DNA of 64,000 nucleotides from Polyporus tsugae. Its lineage: Eukaryota > Basidiomycota > Agaricomycetes > Polyporales > Polyporaceae. Position numbers and translations under genes: made by a program. Positions 1 to 11,640 of this stretch are shown in pieces. Every line of letters begins with the position of its first letter. Position 1 is the first letter of the stretch. The stretch covers positions 1,617,001 to 1,681,000 of the forward strand of contig JAHRBS010000012.1 of the NCBI GenBank assembly GCA_024305745.1, given 5' to 3'. The notes beneath the pieces were generated by a model. It was given only the letters and a program-made list of their open reading frames with translations, had not been told where the DNA came from and searched no databases.

Positions 1-161
1 ATCTCGAGCAGCTGGTCGAGGGCGCCCAGTGCGGATGTGGCGTTGGGGACCTTGGGTGGCTCAGGTTGCGATGAGCTCGGGTCAGATGCCTGTGAGGAGG
101 GGGGGGAGGCGGGAGGTTTGCCTTGCGGCCGAGAAGAAGACGGAGTCGGTTTCGGGGGCAT
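1..161 (-). CDS. 5' part of an unidentified gene, cut by window edge
   Basis: A reading frame opens with ATG at 161 and stays open to the left edge (53 codons and 2 nt visible). The peptide starts MPPKPTPSSS, is rich in Pro and Ser for about 40 residues, then turns into a helix-like segment (SALGALDQLLE). That is a usual pattern for a disordered N-terminus leading into a folded domain, but too little is present to name a family. The opposite strand has no better frame here. The codon use is GC-rich like the real genes in the window. Confidence 0.5.
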   Translation of the reverse strand, partial: MPPKPTPSSSRPQGKPPASPPSSQASDPSSSQPEPPKVPNATSALGALDQLLE

Positions 162-1294
162 CTGAGACGGTCCCGGGTTGCCAAAAGGAGTGAGCCACTG
201 AGCCACTGAGCGCCTGTGATGGTGGATCGGGGTCAAGAAGGGTTCCGACGACCGGGTAAGTGCACTGCCGGTGTGCGAAGACCCTCCTCCGGCGGGTACG
301 TCTCTGATTTGTCTGGCATCCCAAGGCTGCAGCATCTATCTACTGCATCATCGTCTCATGTCCATTCATACAGAGTCTGGCTACGGTATCAGATAGGTTT
401 ATAACTGTGTAAGGGAGTCATATTCGAGTGCGCATTATTATAATGACTCCTATGCCACTGCCACTGCCACCAGATGATACGGAGAAGTGAATATTCCCGA
501 CGGAGCAGCTCTGGTTCCACAGAGGACTCGGAGGTACTACGTGGTATTCCATTCCATGAGCGACCAGAGGCCGTCAGACAATATTTTATTTCTAGTAGAA
601 TAGGAATCAATGTCTGGAAACTGCGAAGAATCTCTGTTGAAACTTGACTTGCAAATTGTCACCGTCCAGTGACTCCGTTGACTACAGCCACGCCCTGGGG
701 TTACATTTGGTTCGGTAGTGCCAAGATAATGGTACCACGGTTCGCGTTGAAAAATACTGTCCTCTTCGATATTCCTCGGCCTCGCCCGTAGGAAGGGTGA
801 GCGATTTTAAGTCGGTCTTCGAGAACACAATGTACGTCCGGTAGTGATTTAGCAATCGATGAAGTCGCCTTTGCAAACGCCAACCTGCCAATCCCTTAGG
901 ACAACCCGAAGTCTATGACTGGCCAGACGAATGCATCAGCACAAGGATGACGGCAGAAATATTGCGCACCTGTCAATAACGAGCCTCAGAATCTTCATCT
1001 TCTATGATTGCGGCGCTCCCTCGTACTCGGCATAACTTAGTTGCCTGCGGTCGGACAGGTGATTCTCGAGTTGCGGTCGATGACAGAACATACTGGTGTT
1101 TCCGACAAAGCACAGCGGAGCCGACTGCGAGCCAGATGAAAAGAAAAAGATCGTTCAAGGTTCGTTCGTACACGGGAGCTGGTCTTGTTAAGGCTACCGC
1201 TAGACCCTTCCGAAGAGCCTGCTACTTATCCTACATACCCCTCCTCCATCGTTGCTATTGCAGGCCCATGTTACGAATGGGGTGAAAGGTTCGC
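162..1294. other. Intergenic, no supported gene
   Basis: Both neighbours are on the minus strand, so this holds the promoter of the edge gene and the 3' flank of the next gene. The frames here are short, AT-richer and lack splice-consistent continuations. No RNA gene was recognised. Confidence 0.5.
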
Positions 1295-2258
1295 TTACGA
1301 ACGGCCAGCGTAGGCGTTCGGCCGTTCCGAGAACGCGTACGCGGGCTGGACGATCGTGATTTGCGGCGCAGGCTTCTCCTGGTCGCGGTACCCAGCCTCC
1401 TCCTCCTCGGTGAGCTGGCCGACGTAATCGAACGCAATGACGCAGCCGTCTACAATGCGGCGTGTCAGGCCACCACTTGGTGACAGAGAAATAAAGGGTG
1501 CACGCACAGATCTCGATGAGCCAGAAGAGGACGTAGACGATGACGACGATGGTGCGGCCCGTGGCGAAGCCCGTCTGACACACCCAGTGGCTCACGTCCA
1601 CCGACTGGGGATCCTGGGGGTCTTGGGGGTTTTGAGCATTTGCCTCGCACTTCTTGATCTGTTCGTCGCCTCCGGCGTGGTAGAGGTTGTAGATGAAGAA
1701 GATGCCCGACGCGATGCTTAGCACGGTCGTGAACGTGATCGCGCTGGCGTAGAGCTCGACGAGCGAGCGTTTCCGTCCGATAGCGCCGATGAGGCTGCAC
1801 GGGCCATCAAAAACCGGTGTCAGCGCGAGGTGTGCGGAATGCCCAGACCCTCCCCTCCAAATGCGAAAACACTGCAAAAAGCGGATGTCGTCGCGAGGCT
1901 GGCTGGCCGCAGGGAGGGGAGCCACATGGACATGAAGAGTGAAACTTACCCTAATAGTGACGTGAGCGTGAAGATGGACATCGAGACCGTCAGGAACCAG
2001 AGCGATATCTTCTCGCTTTGGGACAGATCGAGCGTGCCCTGGACTGTTCGGGGGAACACAAAGGGTCAGTGCAAACCCGACCACCACCCAACAGTCAACG
2101 CTCGGGAGGAGAAGTGAACACTCACGCATCGAATGGATCTGAAGCCACCCGGCGACGGCAAACAATCCTCCGACGGCAATTCCTATAAGCGCCTCGCAGA
2201 ACACTCCGAATCTCACCGGGAGACAGCAGCAGAACTTGCGCGAACGGACGTAAACCAT
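1295..2258 (-). CDS. Four-helix (tetraspan) membrane protein, conserved fungal hypothetical
   Basis: Four exons splice cleanly: 2258-2126, about 2043-1950, 1794-1508 and 1449-1295. The second exon could instead start at 2038 or near it, because two AGs are close together. The product starts MVYVRSRKFCCCLPVRFGVF and has four hydrophobic segments: one near the N-terminus (ALIGIAVGGLFAVAGWL), one in exon 2 (ISLWFLTVSMSIFTLTSLLG), one in exon 3 (ASAITFTTVLSIASGIFFIY) and one at the exon 3/4 junction (IVVIVYVLFWLIEI). A Cys-containing loop lies between helices 3 and 4, and the C-terminal tail of about 40 residues is acidic then Pro/Tyr-rich. The Cys-rich N-terminus could be lipid-modified. The topology resembles small MARVEL-like or tetraspan proteins of basidiomycetes. 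I know no assigned function. The model is consistent in phase at every junction except the choice of exon 2 start. Confidence 0.8.
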
Positions 2259-4549
2259 GGCGCCGATAGTGGGGTGGAAATTGGCAAGACTTTGAAGAAG
2301 AAGAGCGAAGGATATAAGCCGCAAGTGCGGAAGCCCAGAAAGCAAAGAAGGTCAAAAGAACGAAGGTCGAAGTCGAAAATGATTGGAGGCGCAGCCCGAA
2401 GGGAGACTCACTCGACGCTGTCATGTCTTATATACCAAAGGGCGAGGTCGCGAGGGGAAGCTGATGGTGGTCAACTCAGCAATGCGATGCAAAGATGGCC
2501 GCCAGATGTCTCGCCTTCATGCGGCCTTAGACTCCACATGGAGGGGGTGCTACACGCACTAGTACTGTCGGCGGGCGGATTGCAGCGTCGATTGCCGAAC
2601 CTGGAGAAGACGGGAGTCATTAGTCGATGTTAGCGTTGACAATTCATTGCAGACTTCGGCCATCGCGAAGCTTGGACGAGCACAGATCGGAACGAAAAGT
2701 AAGACGGGGCGCGGCCTGCAGTCACAGCAGGAGGGAAGAAAGCGGTGTTGGCCATCAACACCCTGAGCGTCCTCATCATTGGTCAGACGCTATCGAACGC
2801 AGTAGGGCCGGGACCCGCCGACACATCTCCAACTCCGGATCTCCATAAGTAGTTCGCCCACGCCTATAGCTACAAGCAAAGCGAGAACCTACAAGGAAGA
2901 GGAGGCATCTGCCTGCCCGCTTACTAGCTGCACATCGCTCCAGACAGAGGTCTTGGAATGGTGGATGCAGTAAGGGTGGCTCCCACAAAGTCTGGAGGCA
3001 GTAGCGGCACGATCCAAGTCTCAGACTGGAGGTCCAGAGTATGACCGGGCCAACAACATAGAGTACTGCATAGCATCCGTTCAGCGGTGGGTAGAGAAGG
3101 CATCGGGTGACCGAGAGTACTGACATGTAGGGGCATCATTGGGCCAACAGTGAATTGAATACTTACTTACCACAGACATGAAACCCATGTGCATATGGGG
3201 TTTGACGACATGCAAAGAGCTCATGCATAAGAGGACAGTCGAACCTCAACTTAATGGCCTTACAATAAAAGGTCAAAGGTGTGACTGGATCGGGAGGTCC
3301 AGCTAACGAGTCCCGTTGGCCATGGATTACGTACATAATGTCGTGTCCCGCATCCCGATGTAACCCGTCCGCGTCATTTTAGGCTTCGTGCGGTCTTGCG
3401 CTGTGTCTTGAACCTCGACTGGAACGTGTGTGCAGTCTCCATGAGCGTAGCGTCCGGATGAAAGTACGTTTCAAGTGTCGGCGCTACGAACATCAAGGAC
3501 CGCCCACAGTACGAATCCAAACCCATGTTTATGGAGGGCGGTCCCGATGTAGACGATCGCGCGGTTGAGGCGTAGAATTCCATCATGTCGGACAAAAATG
3601 CTTCGCGGATTGTAAGTACCAGCGGGGCAGGGCAGAGCGCATGCAGAGCGCCCCGAAATCTCGCGGAACCTGAGCCGGCGCACACGCAAAATTATCATGC
3701 AGAGTCGACAGCAAGAAACAATCCTCTACGATAAAGACCCGAGTGATAGTAAAATACATACACGTCTGCGTGAACGCTAGCGCGCGCTAGGGACTACCTC
3801 CCTAGCACGCCGCCGGCCGAATATCAAGGAAGTGGTTGTGTGCGAGGTAATGGGGGGCTGCTACTAGACCGCGGACCAACAGTACTATGTAAGATGTAAA
3901 ACCGACGAGTGCGAGTGCGTGGACGAATGCGTACCGAAAGGCCAGGATACCAAACGAACGTGGCAGTACTACGATGGCCTATGTATGGTGCAGCCCGGAG
4001 AAGAAGGAGCAGATATGTGAGGTGTGGATGGAATGGGATGGGGATAAAGATGCGTGTGCGTATGGTTGTATGATCGTCCGCATTAACTGATTAGAGAATA
4101 GAGATCGGCAAAGTACTGATATAAGCAGTGAATGAACGTGACAGCGTAAAGAATCCCTGGAGGGTAGCTCGGTGGCTTACTCAGATTCGTCCATGTGATG
4201 TTCGTGGGTAGAGGTGGGGGGTATGAGAGATGAGGAGGATGAGCGGAAAAACGGGGTAGAGGAGGTCGAGAAGGATGGAGCAATGCGGGAGAAAATGCGG
4301 AGCAGAGGAAGCAAAGCGTCGAGGGAGGGATCGGGAGAGGTGTGTGACCGCCCAGGGAATGGGAGGGAGCATCGGTGGAGCCCGCACGAGAGCACATTTC
4401 GGATCAGGGAGGGAGAAACGAGGGGATAGACAAACAAGAGCGGATGCACCCGAATCGTGACAGAGGCGATATTGTTACTGTTACGTTATTGGTAATGTCC
4501 GGAAGATGGCACAAGGGAATCAAGCTTCTGAGTGTTCGTTACGCCGTCA
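2259..4549. other. Intergenic, no supported gene
   Basis: This stretch lies between the start of the tetraspan gene and the end of the KRE6-like gene, both on the minus strand. Frames of 70-116 codons on both strands (for example 2776-3126 and 3374-3685, minus) have no family features. A purine-rich stretch at 4200-4380 gives a Glu/Arg-rich frame that looks like low complexity. Confidence 0.45.
3777..3805. repeat. Two adjacent short palindromes
   Basis: A perfect 14-nt palindrome (CTAGCGCGCGCTAG, 3777-3790) is followed at once by a 7-nt inverted repeat CTAGGGA/TCCCTAG with a 5-nt loop (3787-3805). They lie in gene-free DNA. They may be a small hairpin or a relic of element ends. No function is shown. 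Confidence 0.4.
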
Positions 4550-7225
4550 CTAACAGCCGTTGTACTGCAGGGCACGATATCAGCGTCTGCGCTATACCAG
4601 AAGGCACCGAAACACATACCGCGGAGTTTTTGGGCCATGAGTACCCAGCTCCGACTGGTTGTGGTTGTGACCAGTACGTCAAGTTGGGGTCTGAGTAGTG
4701 CAGACGTATGAGAATATAATAGAACAGTCATGATGGAAAACACGCACTGGCATAGGCATCTGGGTGGGTGTCGATGTAGTTCTTCGTGGGGTAATCCGGG
4801 GGATCACAGCCGATATTCGTGTGTCCTTTCCTCTGGTACACGCGAACATAATCAACCTGCATGATCGCAGGGAAGATCATCGTCGTCAAGTCAATGCCCT
4901 GCCAGTTGCCTAAGTAAGACAGGCGGTCACGATCAGCGGCAAGTAACATGAAGACAGCAGTATCGACACCCACTTGAGATACCCAAGTTTAGGATGATGG
5001 ACTGCACGACAGGCGACATTAGCAAGCATAATACTCAAGAGACGAGTCATCGCGCACCATTGGTTCCTCCGGAATGAGTCGAGCCCCTACTTGCGAGCCG
5101 TCTGAGCCCTGGTCGGGACCCATTGCCGTTGCACCAACGCGATATGTGGGCTGACCGTTGGATTGCCAGGTGATGAAGCCCTCGTTGCGGTTTGACGGGT
5201 TTGCCCAGTACTCAAAGCCAAGCGTTTTGAAGTTCGCGCCGGAGCCTTGGAACATGTCGTCCGGAAGGTTCGTGAGGGCGGACAAGGCTTGCTGGCTGCA
5301 ACGCACGGAGCCGTCAGGACGATATTCCGCAATGAGAAACACTCCGTCACTGACACAGCAGAACCACGGTAGTCGTTCGCTCGAGTGATCAGGGGGTTGT
5401 AGATCGTGTACTCGTCCGTGGTGTCATTGAGATATAGGTAATCGTGCGTGAACGGGGCAAATTGTGCCGACTGGGACACGACCTGGCCGACAGAATTGGC
5501 TGTCTTGTTCCTCTCAACCTCAAGGATATCGATCTCAGGCACACCACGGCCCTTCGAGTTACTAGGCCCCGGATGGTCCTCTCCGGCGCACGTGCACGAG
5601 CTAACATATCGGTGAGTGAAGACTATCGGTACACAGCATAGTGGGCAGAGTAAACGCACGAAAGACGCTGTCCGGGAAGCCACGAGAGTTCGTTATTGTA
5701 CTTATCCCTCGAGGCATCCGAGTGAAGGGCTGCTGCAGGCCCAGATTGATCTTTGAGGGTCTGGTTTGGGAATGTGCCCAAGTCGCACGAGTCGTATCTG
5801 ACCGGCGGCGGGTCAACAGGACGGACAGTGGAAGAAACTGTCGATGAGGCTCACGAGTACGGCCACGTCCCATCCGTTGTTGCCCTGTATCCCGGCCTGC
5901 CGAGGTTACCCATCGTCCACGCACCGGGCCACTGCGGACACCGTGAGCCTTGTCGACATCATGCAATCAGCTCTCTAACGAGTACTCACGTAACCCTTTG
6001 TATTCGAGTCCGGCCCCGGGAGCGTGATAGAGACCTCAACGTACCCGCTCGTGAAACAGAACTTGTTCCAACTTTGCAGCATGCCACTACGATATGGGAG
6101 ACCGTGGTTGATAGTCGTGTCCGTCACCGAGTCCATGACGATCTGCAGTGCGCCGCCTTTGGTGTAGAGCTGCTTCGGATCGTACCACTCCTGATCTGCT
6201 GTCGACCCGTACCAAATATCAGCCGCTTCCCAGAAGGGATCGTCGCCGGGGTAGAATGTCCGTCCGTCCGTGTTGAACTCGTCAGAGAACACGAGCTCAT
6301 AGTCTTGTCCATCGTAACCAGTACGTGTCTTGGCCGCGTCTGGTGTCTCGGGATCGATGAGTTCTGGCATCGCGAAGCTGGAAACGAGCTAGACGTCACA
6401 AAAGTTTTCGAGAAACACTCCGGACGAAGGAACTCACCTCGACGAGGGTGTTGGTATTTGGCCAGAGGAGTTGACACGAGTATTTGCGGCAATGGCCAGA
6501 TTCCGGGCCTCGTTGCGGTAAAAGTCGACCAGAGGATAGCAAACGAAAAGGGACAAGACAGCGACAAGGAGGAGGATGATGACACCGACATTCAGTATCC
6601 CTCTCCAAGACCAATACGCATGCCTGCCACGACCGTAGTCCGGGGTATGGAGGTAGTCGTCGTCGTCATCAGGCAAGTCCTTCTCGAGCTCTGGATCGTA
6701 CGCGTACGGCACGAAACCCCGACCGAGGGTTGACTGCCCAGTGGGAAATCGCGAGTCGGACGAGATAGAGAAGACGGAGTCGCCGGAGGAGGATATCACG
6801 GAGTCGCGGTTGTTCTGGAAGGCCTTTGGAGGTACGAGGGCATCGGTGTCAGTGTCGGCGGCGAGGCGGTAGAGGACCATAGAACCCCGGTGACTGCCTC
6901 CCAGATGGCCGAATTGTGCGGCAAGAGCCTGGGACTCTTCGGACGCGATACGGTTGAAGTACGTGCTTCCTCGCGACGCCGGTCGTGAGCGGATGCCGAT
7001 GGACGAGTTAGGGTTAAGCGGGGAGGAAACAAAGCCATTGCCCAATGCTGACTGTGTCCGCGACTGCCGTGAGGAGAACGACTGGTCTCTTGCCTCGGGA
7101 GAAAGGAGGGGCGATTCGAAGGTAGAGGTGTGAGGAGTGCGAGGTTGAGCAGGGTAATCCTCGGGGGTGGATGCTCCAGAGCGACCCTCAGGAGCATCAG
7201 AGACGTCCGGCCAAGGAGAGGACAT
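4550..7225 (-). CDS. KRE6: KRE6/SKN1-type beta-glucan synthesis-associated protein (GH16 fold)
   Basis: This is a type II membrane protein needed for cell-wall beta-1,6-glucan assembly in the secretory pathway (family knowledge). The start ATG is at 7225. A Ser/Pro-rich cytosolic N-terminus of about 205 residues precedes one transmembrane helix at about residues 210-236 ([17 protein letters not shown]). After the first introns (exon 1 to 6438; exon 2 6377-5990; exon 3 from 5931) comes the GH16-like lumenal domain: [35 protein letters not shown], then the catalytic-type motif [11 protein letters not shown] near 5516-5545. It continues with [27 protein letters not shown] and the family C-terminus HPDAYANPNLTYW, ending in KNSAYNGC with stop TAG at 4552-4550. 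The last three junctions were placed because they restore the family sequence in frame. Both acidic residues of the E-x-D-x-x-E motif are present, so the protein looks intact. Antisense frames across it are shadows. Confidence 0.93.
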
Positions 7226-8673
7226 GGCAGAGGGAGGGCGGGTCGACGACGGACGACGGGACGAACGTCGAGAACGGAGGGGAGGATGGCGGATGCAAGA
7301 CGGAGGATGGGAAATGGAAGGGGACGAGGAGGGCAGGCAGACACAGTCTGGACAGTCCCGGTGGTGTTCCCACCGTGCGAGTCGTCTCGGGTCAGACGCC
7401 CGTCGGGCACCATCCCCGCCTGGGGCACGCTCCAGTCGACCGCCATGCATCCTCCCGTCCCACTACTCACTATCCTGTACTCATCAGCCTTCCTCATCCT
7501 CGCCACCGCTCTCGGCTCCCCTATCTGCGCTGCGAACTCAAGTCAAACCCTGGACAAGCTATCCTGCAGCCATCCTTCGCCTTCGGGGCCAGTCCAAGAG
7601 AGAATCTTTCTAGTCCCGGATCCTTCTCCAGTTCTCTCTGCAATTCTCTGGCCGTTTCGCCGTATGCAGCGTAATCCCACGCTTTCGCCGCTTCTGCAAC
7701 GCATGATGCGTGTATCAAGACGGTACGGTGCCACTGTCTCTGACTCTCATCCTCGGTTTTCCTCCGTGCCCGAACCGGAACGCCTTACGCTCCTAAGCTC
7801 GTATGATAAGCTCTCGATTCCGAATCTCTTGGCTCAAGTTCGTGCTCAGCCTTTCACACCATCTGTGTGTTCAGTTTCGAGGCCTCAAGAGCCCTTCGGC
7901 CTTAGGCCTTAGGGGTCATGATCAGCCACCACGGCACAGCGCCGTCTTGCAATGTGGCGTCAGCCTATGCACCTCCAGTGTCAGCGCTTCAGCGATCGCT
8001 GCTCTCGCCTCTGCCAGACGGCGACAGTTGTGGACAGATGAGCGGTACCTTGAGCCTCAGCGACGTATTATGCAGCTTCAAGTACTTATCCGCCCATGAA
8101 CGTTTGAACACGATGGCTCCTGATGTGTGACTCCCGCTGCCATTTGATACTCTCTGCGCTGTCGTCGCTGGTTACGAATCAGTACGATGACCTTCCCATT
8201 CAAGGAAGACGGGACAGGGCTCCAAAGTGGCTCCCAAAAAGCACGTACTACCGTGAATATCCCGTTATCCCTCTCCGCCGGATAGCGCCCGTGGGATAGC
8301 GCCCGGACGGCTAGCTCGTATACGGACATAGATCGACTGTCATTCGTGGCCGTCATACAGCACGGACCAGCATGCGCACTGGACTAGCGTTCGTCTTCGG
8401 TCCTACTGTATTGGATACGGCATAAGTTGCGGCTCAAAATCTCGCGCTCCTCTCTCCCCCTCCTCCCCCGCTCCGAGCGTATCGGAGATATCTATGGATT
8501 CATTATCGGACCAGACGACCCCGCCTTTGGCGGGGTCGCCTCCCCACATGCTGGCTTTCGCCGTGGGCGGGGCATTATTGAATGGGCAATCGAATTCCGG
8601 ATAGCAGTCGTTCTACCAGGCACGCGTAGATAGCTCCTCCTACGTTGTTTTCTGACAGACTCCGACGTGATAT
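7226..8673. other. KRE6 upstream region; one weak plus-strand frame
   Basis: This is the promoter and leader of the KRE6-like gene. A plus-strand frame from ATG 7445 to 7912 begins with a secretion-signal-like stretch (LLTILYSSAFLILATALG). After it nothing resembles a protein family, and its 5' part overlaps the KRE6 leader, so it is not called as a gene. Nothing else was seen. Confidence 0.4.
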
Positions 8674-8700
8674 TAATAATAATAATAATAATAATAATAA
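8674..8700. repeat. (AAT)n microsatellite
   Basis: About nine uninterrupted AAT units lie 30 bp from the 3' end of the tRNA-Phe gene. It is a simple repeat and likely polymorphic between strains. Confidence 0.9.
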
Positions 8701-8729
8701 GCATCTCACCGAAAACGTCAAAATATAAT

Positions 8730-8819
8730 GCCAGGAGCGTGGATTGAACACGCGACCTCCAGAAAGCGACACGTGACTAGCGCTTCAGTCTGTTGCTCTC
8801 CCAGCTGAGCTATCCCGGC
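8730..8819 (-). tRNA. tRNA-Phe(GAA) with an 18-nt intron
   Basis: On the minus strand the gene reads GCCGGGATAGCTCAGCTGGG at its 5' end and TCCTGGC at its 3' end. These form a 7-bp acceptor stem with one G-U pair. The D-arm (GCTC/GAGC), the anticodon stem CAGA/TCTG with loop CTGAAG, and the T-arm CGCGTGTTCAATCCACG are all present. The anticodon is GAA, matching eukaryotic tRNA-Phe in body sequence. An 18-nt intron (CGCTAGTCACGTGTCGCT) sits one base after the anticodon, the canonical place for tRNA introns. The outermost anticodon-stem pair is an A-G mismatch. Internal A-box (TAGCTCAGCTGGGAGAGC) and B-box (GTTCAATCC) promoters are visible. Confidence 0.95.
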
Positions 8820-11640
8820 TTACATAGACCCAAGTCGGCTGCAGTCCATTTGGAAATCGACGTCGATGTCGAGCGCTACGTTTTTGGCGTCTCGGAGCGT
8901 GGCGACGCCGTCACATAGCGTCACCACAGTGTTACCACATCGTGACCCTGGCCGCAGACGGTCCCACCTCGGTAAAGAGCTCCCAAAATGTGCGCAACAT
9001 GTTTAAAATCCTATAAAACACGTTAATATTGGGTTTTCTACAATTTGAAGGTCAATGTTCGCATGAGGGAGCTTCACCGAGGCCCTAGCCACGAGCAGCG
9101 CCTGCGGGTCCGAGAGTGCGCGCGTAAGCGACGGGAAAGTTCCAAATCAAGTTGTTCTCCGGCCGAACGGAGAGCGAACGGAGCAGATCGCAGCGCCCGT
9201 CGAGCTCAAGCTCGGTCGATCGGATTTGGCCATGGAGATCGACTTGAAGCCGACCTAGTCTTAGCCTGCCGACCACTCTACTACTGCGTTCATGTTAACA
9301 CTCCAGCGGCTTTCCGACCGTGACCATGACTGTCCATCCCCACCCATTCGCAGAAGCATGGCGGGACAAGATGTTACAGATGTGACACTATTTACTGAAC
9401 AAGCTCCCGCAGTGTCCTCTATAAATCAGGTATCTGCACTTCTTGGTTGGCATTCTCAGACTCTCATGACCAAAGCTGAAGCCCCTACCTCGTTTCAAAG
9501 TGCACTCACACGTACTTACCTTATATTACAGACAGCGATCACCCGCTGTCGAACAGCCTTTGCAATCCCACCACGACGTGGGCTCGTAGCAACGAGCGTC
9601 ACGATCCATACAGTGAGTCGTGATGACTCGACCCCCGTTCAGCCGAACTCACGCACCTCACATAACAAGGGCCGACAATCGTACCTAGGCAGACTTATGC
9701 AACTATTGAATCAGTCGGCAGACAACAGGTGATTGTTAGTACCTGAGCTTTCGACAGCCCATCCCCATGTCATAGCCAGTCCGACGACCATGGTACTTTA
9801 CGTACTTATCCACGCAATCCCTTCGAAACCTCCACTCCCTCTTGAAGTGCAGATGTCGACGTCCGTTCCAAACTAATTTCCCAGTATTGGTGCGTCTGTT
9901 TCAGTGGCATTGAAATGCAACACTCATATATTTACTCCGTCTTCAGCGGTCTGTCACTTCTAGCCACTAGTGCGCCCCTCAGTGGCGTTACCCTGTCTGT
10001 CTCATGTTTCCTCACTCATTATTGCTTCCGCTATCTGCCCTGGAATGGTCTACTCGTGCCCAAGTTCCCGTTTTGTGTGTCGGATATAATTCGTGTATCC
10101 GACCTTTTCCATGACGTCCAAATCATGGAACTTGAAGCACAGTAATACACCGGTCCTTCGGACAGTAAATCTAATTTGCCCTCCTGCGCCGTCCCGTGCT
10201 TATTTTCACCCAATCGGACCTGACCATGTTCATGAGGGCCTCGATGGCTACCATATACCAAAATTCTGTGAGATACAATGAGGATTCTGAACAGATCGAG
10301 TCCAATCTTTGCTTACCCCGTTATCGTGGTTCCCTCAGTCCTTCGGACACCTTGATTTTGCCTAATGCAGCGACATTTTCATCTAAGCGACAGTAGCCGA
10401 CCAGAGCCGAGACACGGATATGGGAAATCAGCAAGTTAGCGCTCGTCCGGAGGAGCGTTGGATGCAAGTTTCAAGGTAAAATATGTGCTGTTTGCGTGTG
10501 CAGGGACAGAGCATCGTGAAATGCTCATCAAAAGAAACATACATACAGATGTGAGTCCTGAATGAGTCTTTGGTGGTGAGGCTGTCGTCGATCTTGAGCA
10601 ATGCTCCGGACGAACTAATTTTGCCCTCAAAACCACGCTAATTCAGGCATCGAAGAACAGCGGGGACGCGTTATGGGCCGAAACTCAAGGTTTGAGAATA
10701 GATAATACATTGCAGGATATCCATAACCAACTTGGATGCAGGGGAACAGCGGGAGAATGGGAAAATGCGGACTGTCCGAAGGAGCCATGGTGTCCGAAGG
10801 ACCGGTGTATTACTGCACATCGTCCAGTACCTCAGCACATGAGGTCCGCAGTCCCGTTGTGGTAGTGCTCACGCTCGCGATGCGAACTGGGCGAGCTTCA
10901 ATTCAGCCGTTGACCTTCCGAACCGATATGATTCTCACCGGGCTCGCTCTCCCGGTTCCGGTGCGCGCAAGCCTGGAAACGGTCTAATTTGGGTGTAGCC
11001 GATCCACATGCTCGACCAACGGAAGCATCGACTCAGCATCGACGACGGCACGATAAGCACTTGTGCTCAGAAGGAGCAAGGCAAGGAGGCCATAGATTAT
11101 TTTGAGATCTACCCCTGAGAATTACTGAACTAGGTCTTACAGGCACTGAGGCCCACATTGCGCTCGAGGGCGTGCTCCAACTGGGACTGGAAACGAGTTT
11201 CTCTTCAGGACGCAACAACCCACAACCTCTGCGGTGATCACTCATGACAGCGACGTACTCAGCGCGAGGTTTCTCCGCGGATTCCCCCGGCAGCTGGACG
11301 CCGATGGCGGCACACATCCATCCATCCGTAAGAGAACATTCACCATCGTCCTCTCTTCCTATACTGAATGCAAGCTCTAGACTTCTTGCAAGCCGCCGAG
11401 CGCTGCCTTCGACGGCGCAGTCACATGCCCCGCCGCCCGGACCGCGACTGCAAGTCACCTGGAGCAAGACGATCAGCACATCCTCGTCGCTTGACCCCCA
11501 CAGCACCAGGGACGGCGGCCACAGAACGGCAACGATGACCACGACACTTCGAATGAGGATGTCAAGACAAGACGCACCCGCGGCTGCCCAAACGTTGAAC
11601 GTTGAACATTGAGCTCTGACCACCACGAACGACCTCAGAG
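8820..11640. other. Gene-poor region between tRNA-Phe and the glycosidase
   Basis: No gene could be supported. Frames such as 9292-9732 (plus) lack family motifs. The interval 10.1-10.9 kb holds several copies, in both orientations, of a short module around GTCCGAAGGACCGG. This suggests a decayed repeat or small non-autonomous element. The last 300 bp are the glycosidase promoter. Confidence 0.4.
10140..10815. repeat. Inverted repeat pair of 25 bp with extra partial copies
   Basis: Positions 10140-10164 and 10791-10815 are perfect reverse complements over 25 nt (core TGTCCGAAGGACCGGTGT). Weaker similarity extends on each side. A 12-nt piece of the same module recurs at 10338-10349, another at 10773-10783, and a diverged copy of its flank (GGAC...CTAATTTTGCCCTC) lies near 10600. 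The 676-bp span between the outer copies has no gene. This pattern fits terminal repeats of a degenerate MITE-like element or nested insertions. No target-site duplication was identified. Confidence 0.45.

Noticed and set aside
4203..4460. Glu/Arg-rich plus-strand frames
   Set aside because: The DNA is a purine-rich low-complexity stretch with all three frames partly open on one strand; no splice sites or motifs support a gene.
5753..6733. 326-codon plus-strand frame over the KRE6-like gene
   Set aside because: It is antisense to exons with GH16 family motifs and spans introns of the real gene; it has no domain of its own.
7445..7912. Plus-strand frame with a signal-peptide-like start
   Set aside because: After the hydrophobic start nothing resembles a domain, no introns or paralogue support it, and it lies in the KRE6 leader/promoter.
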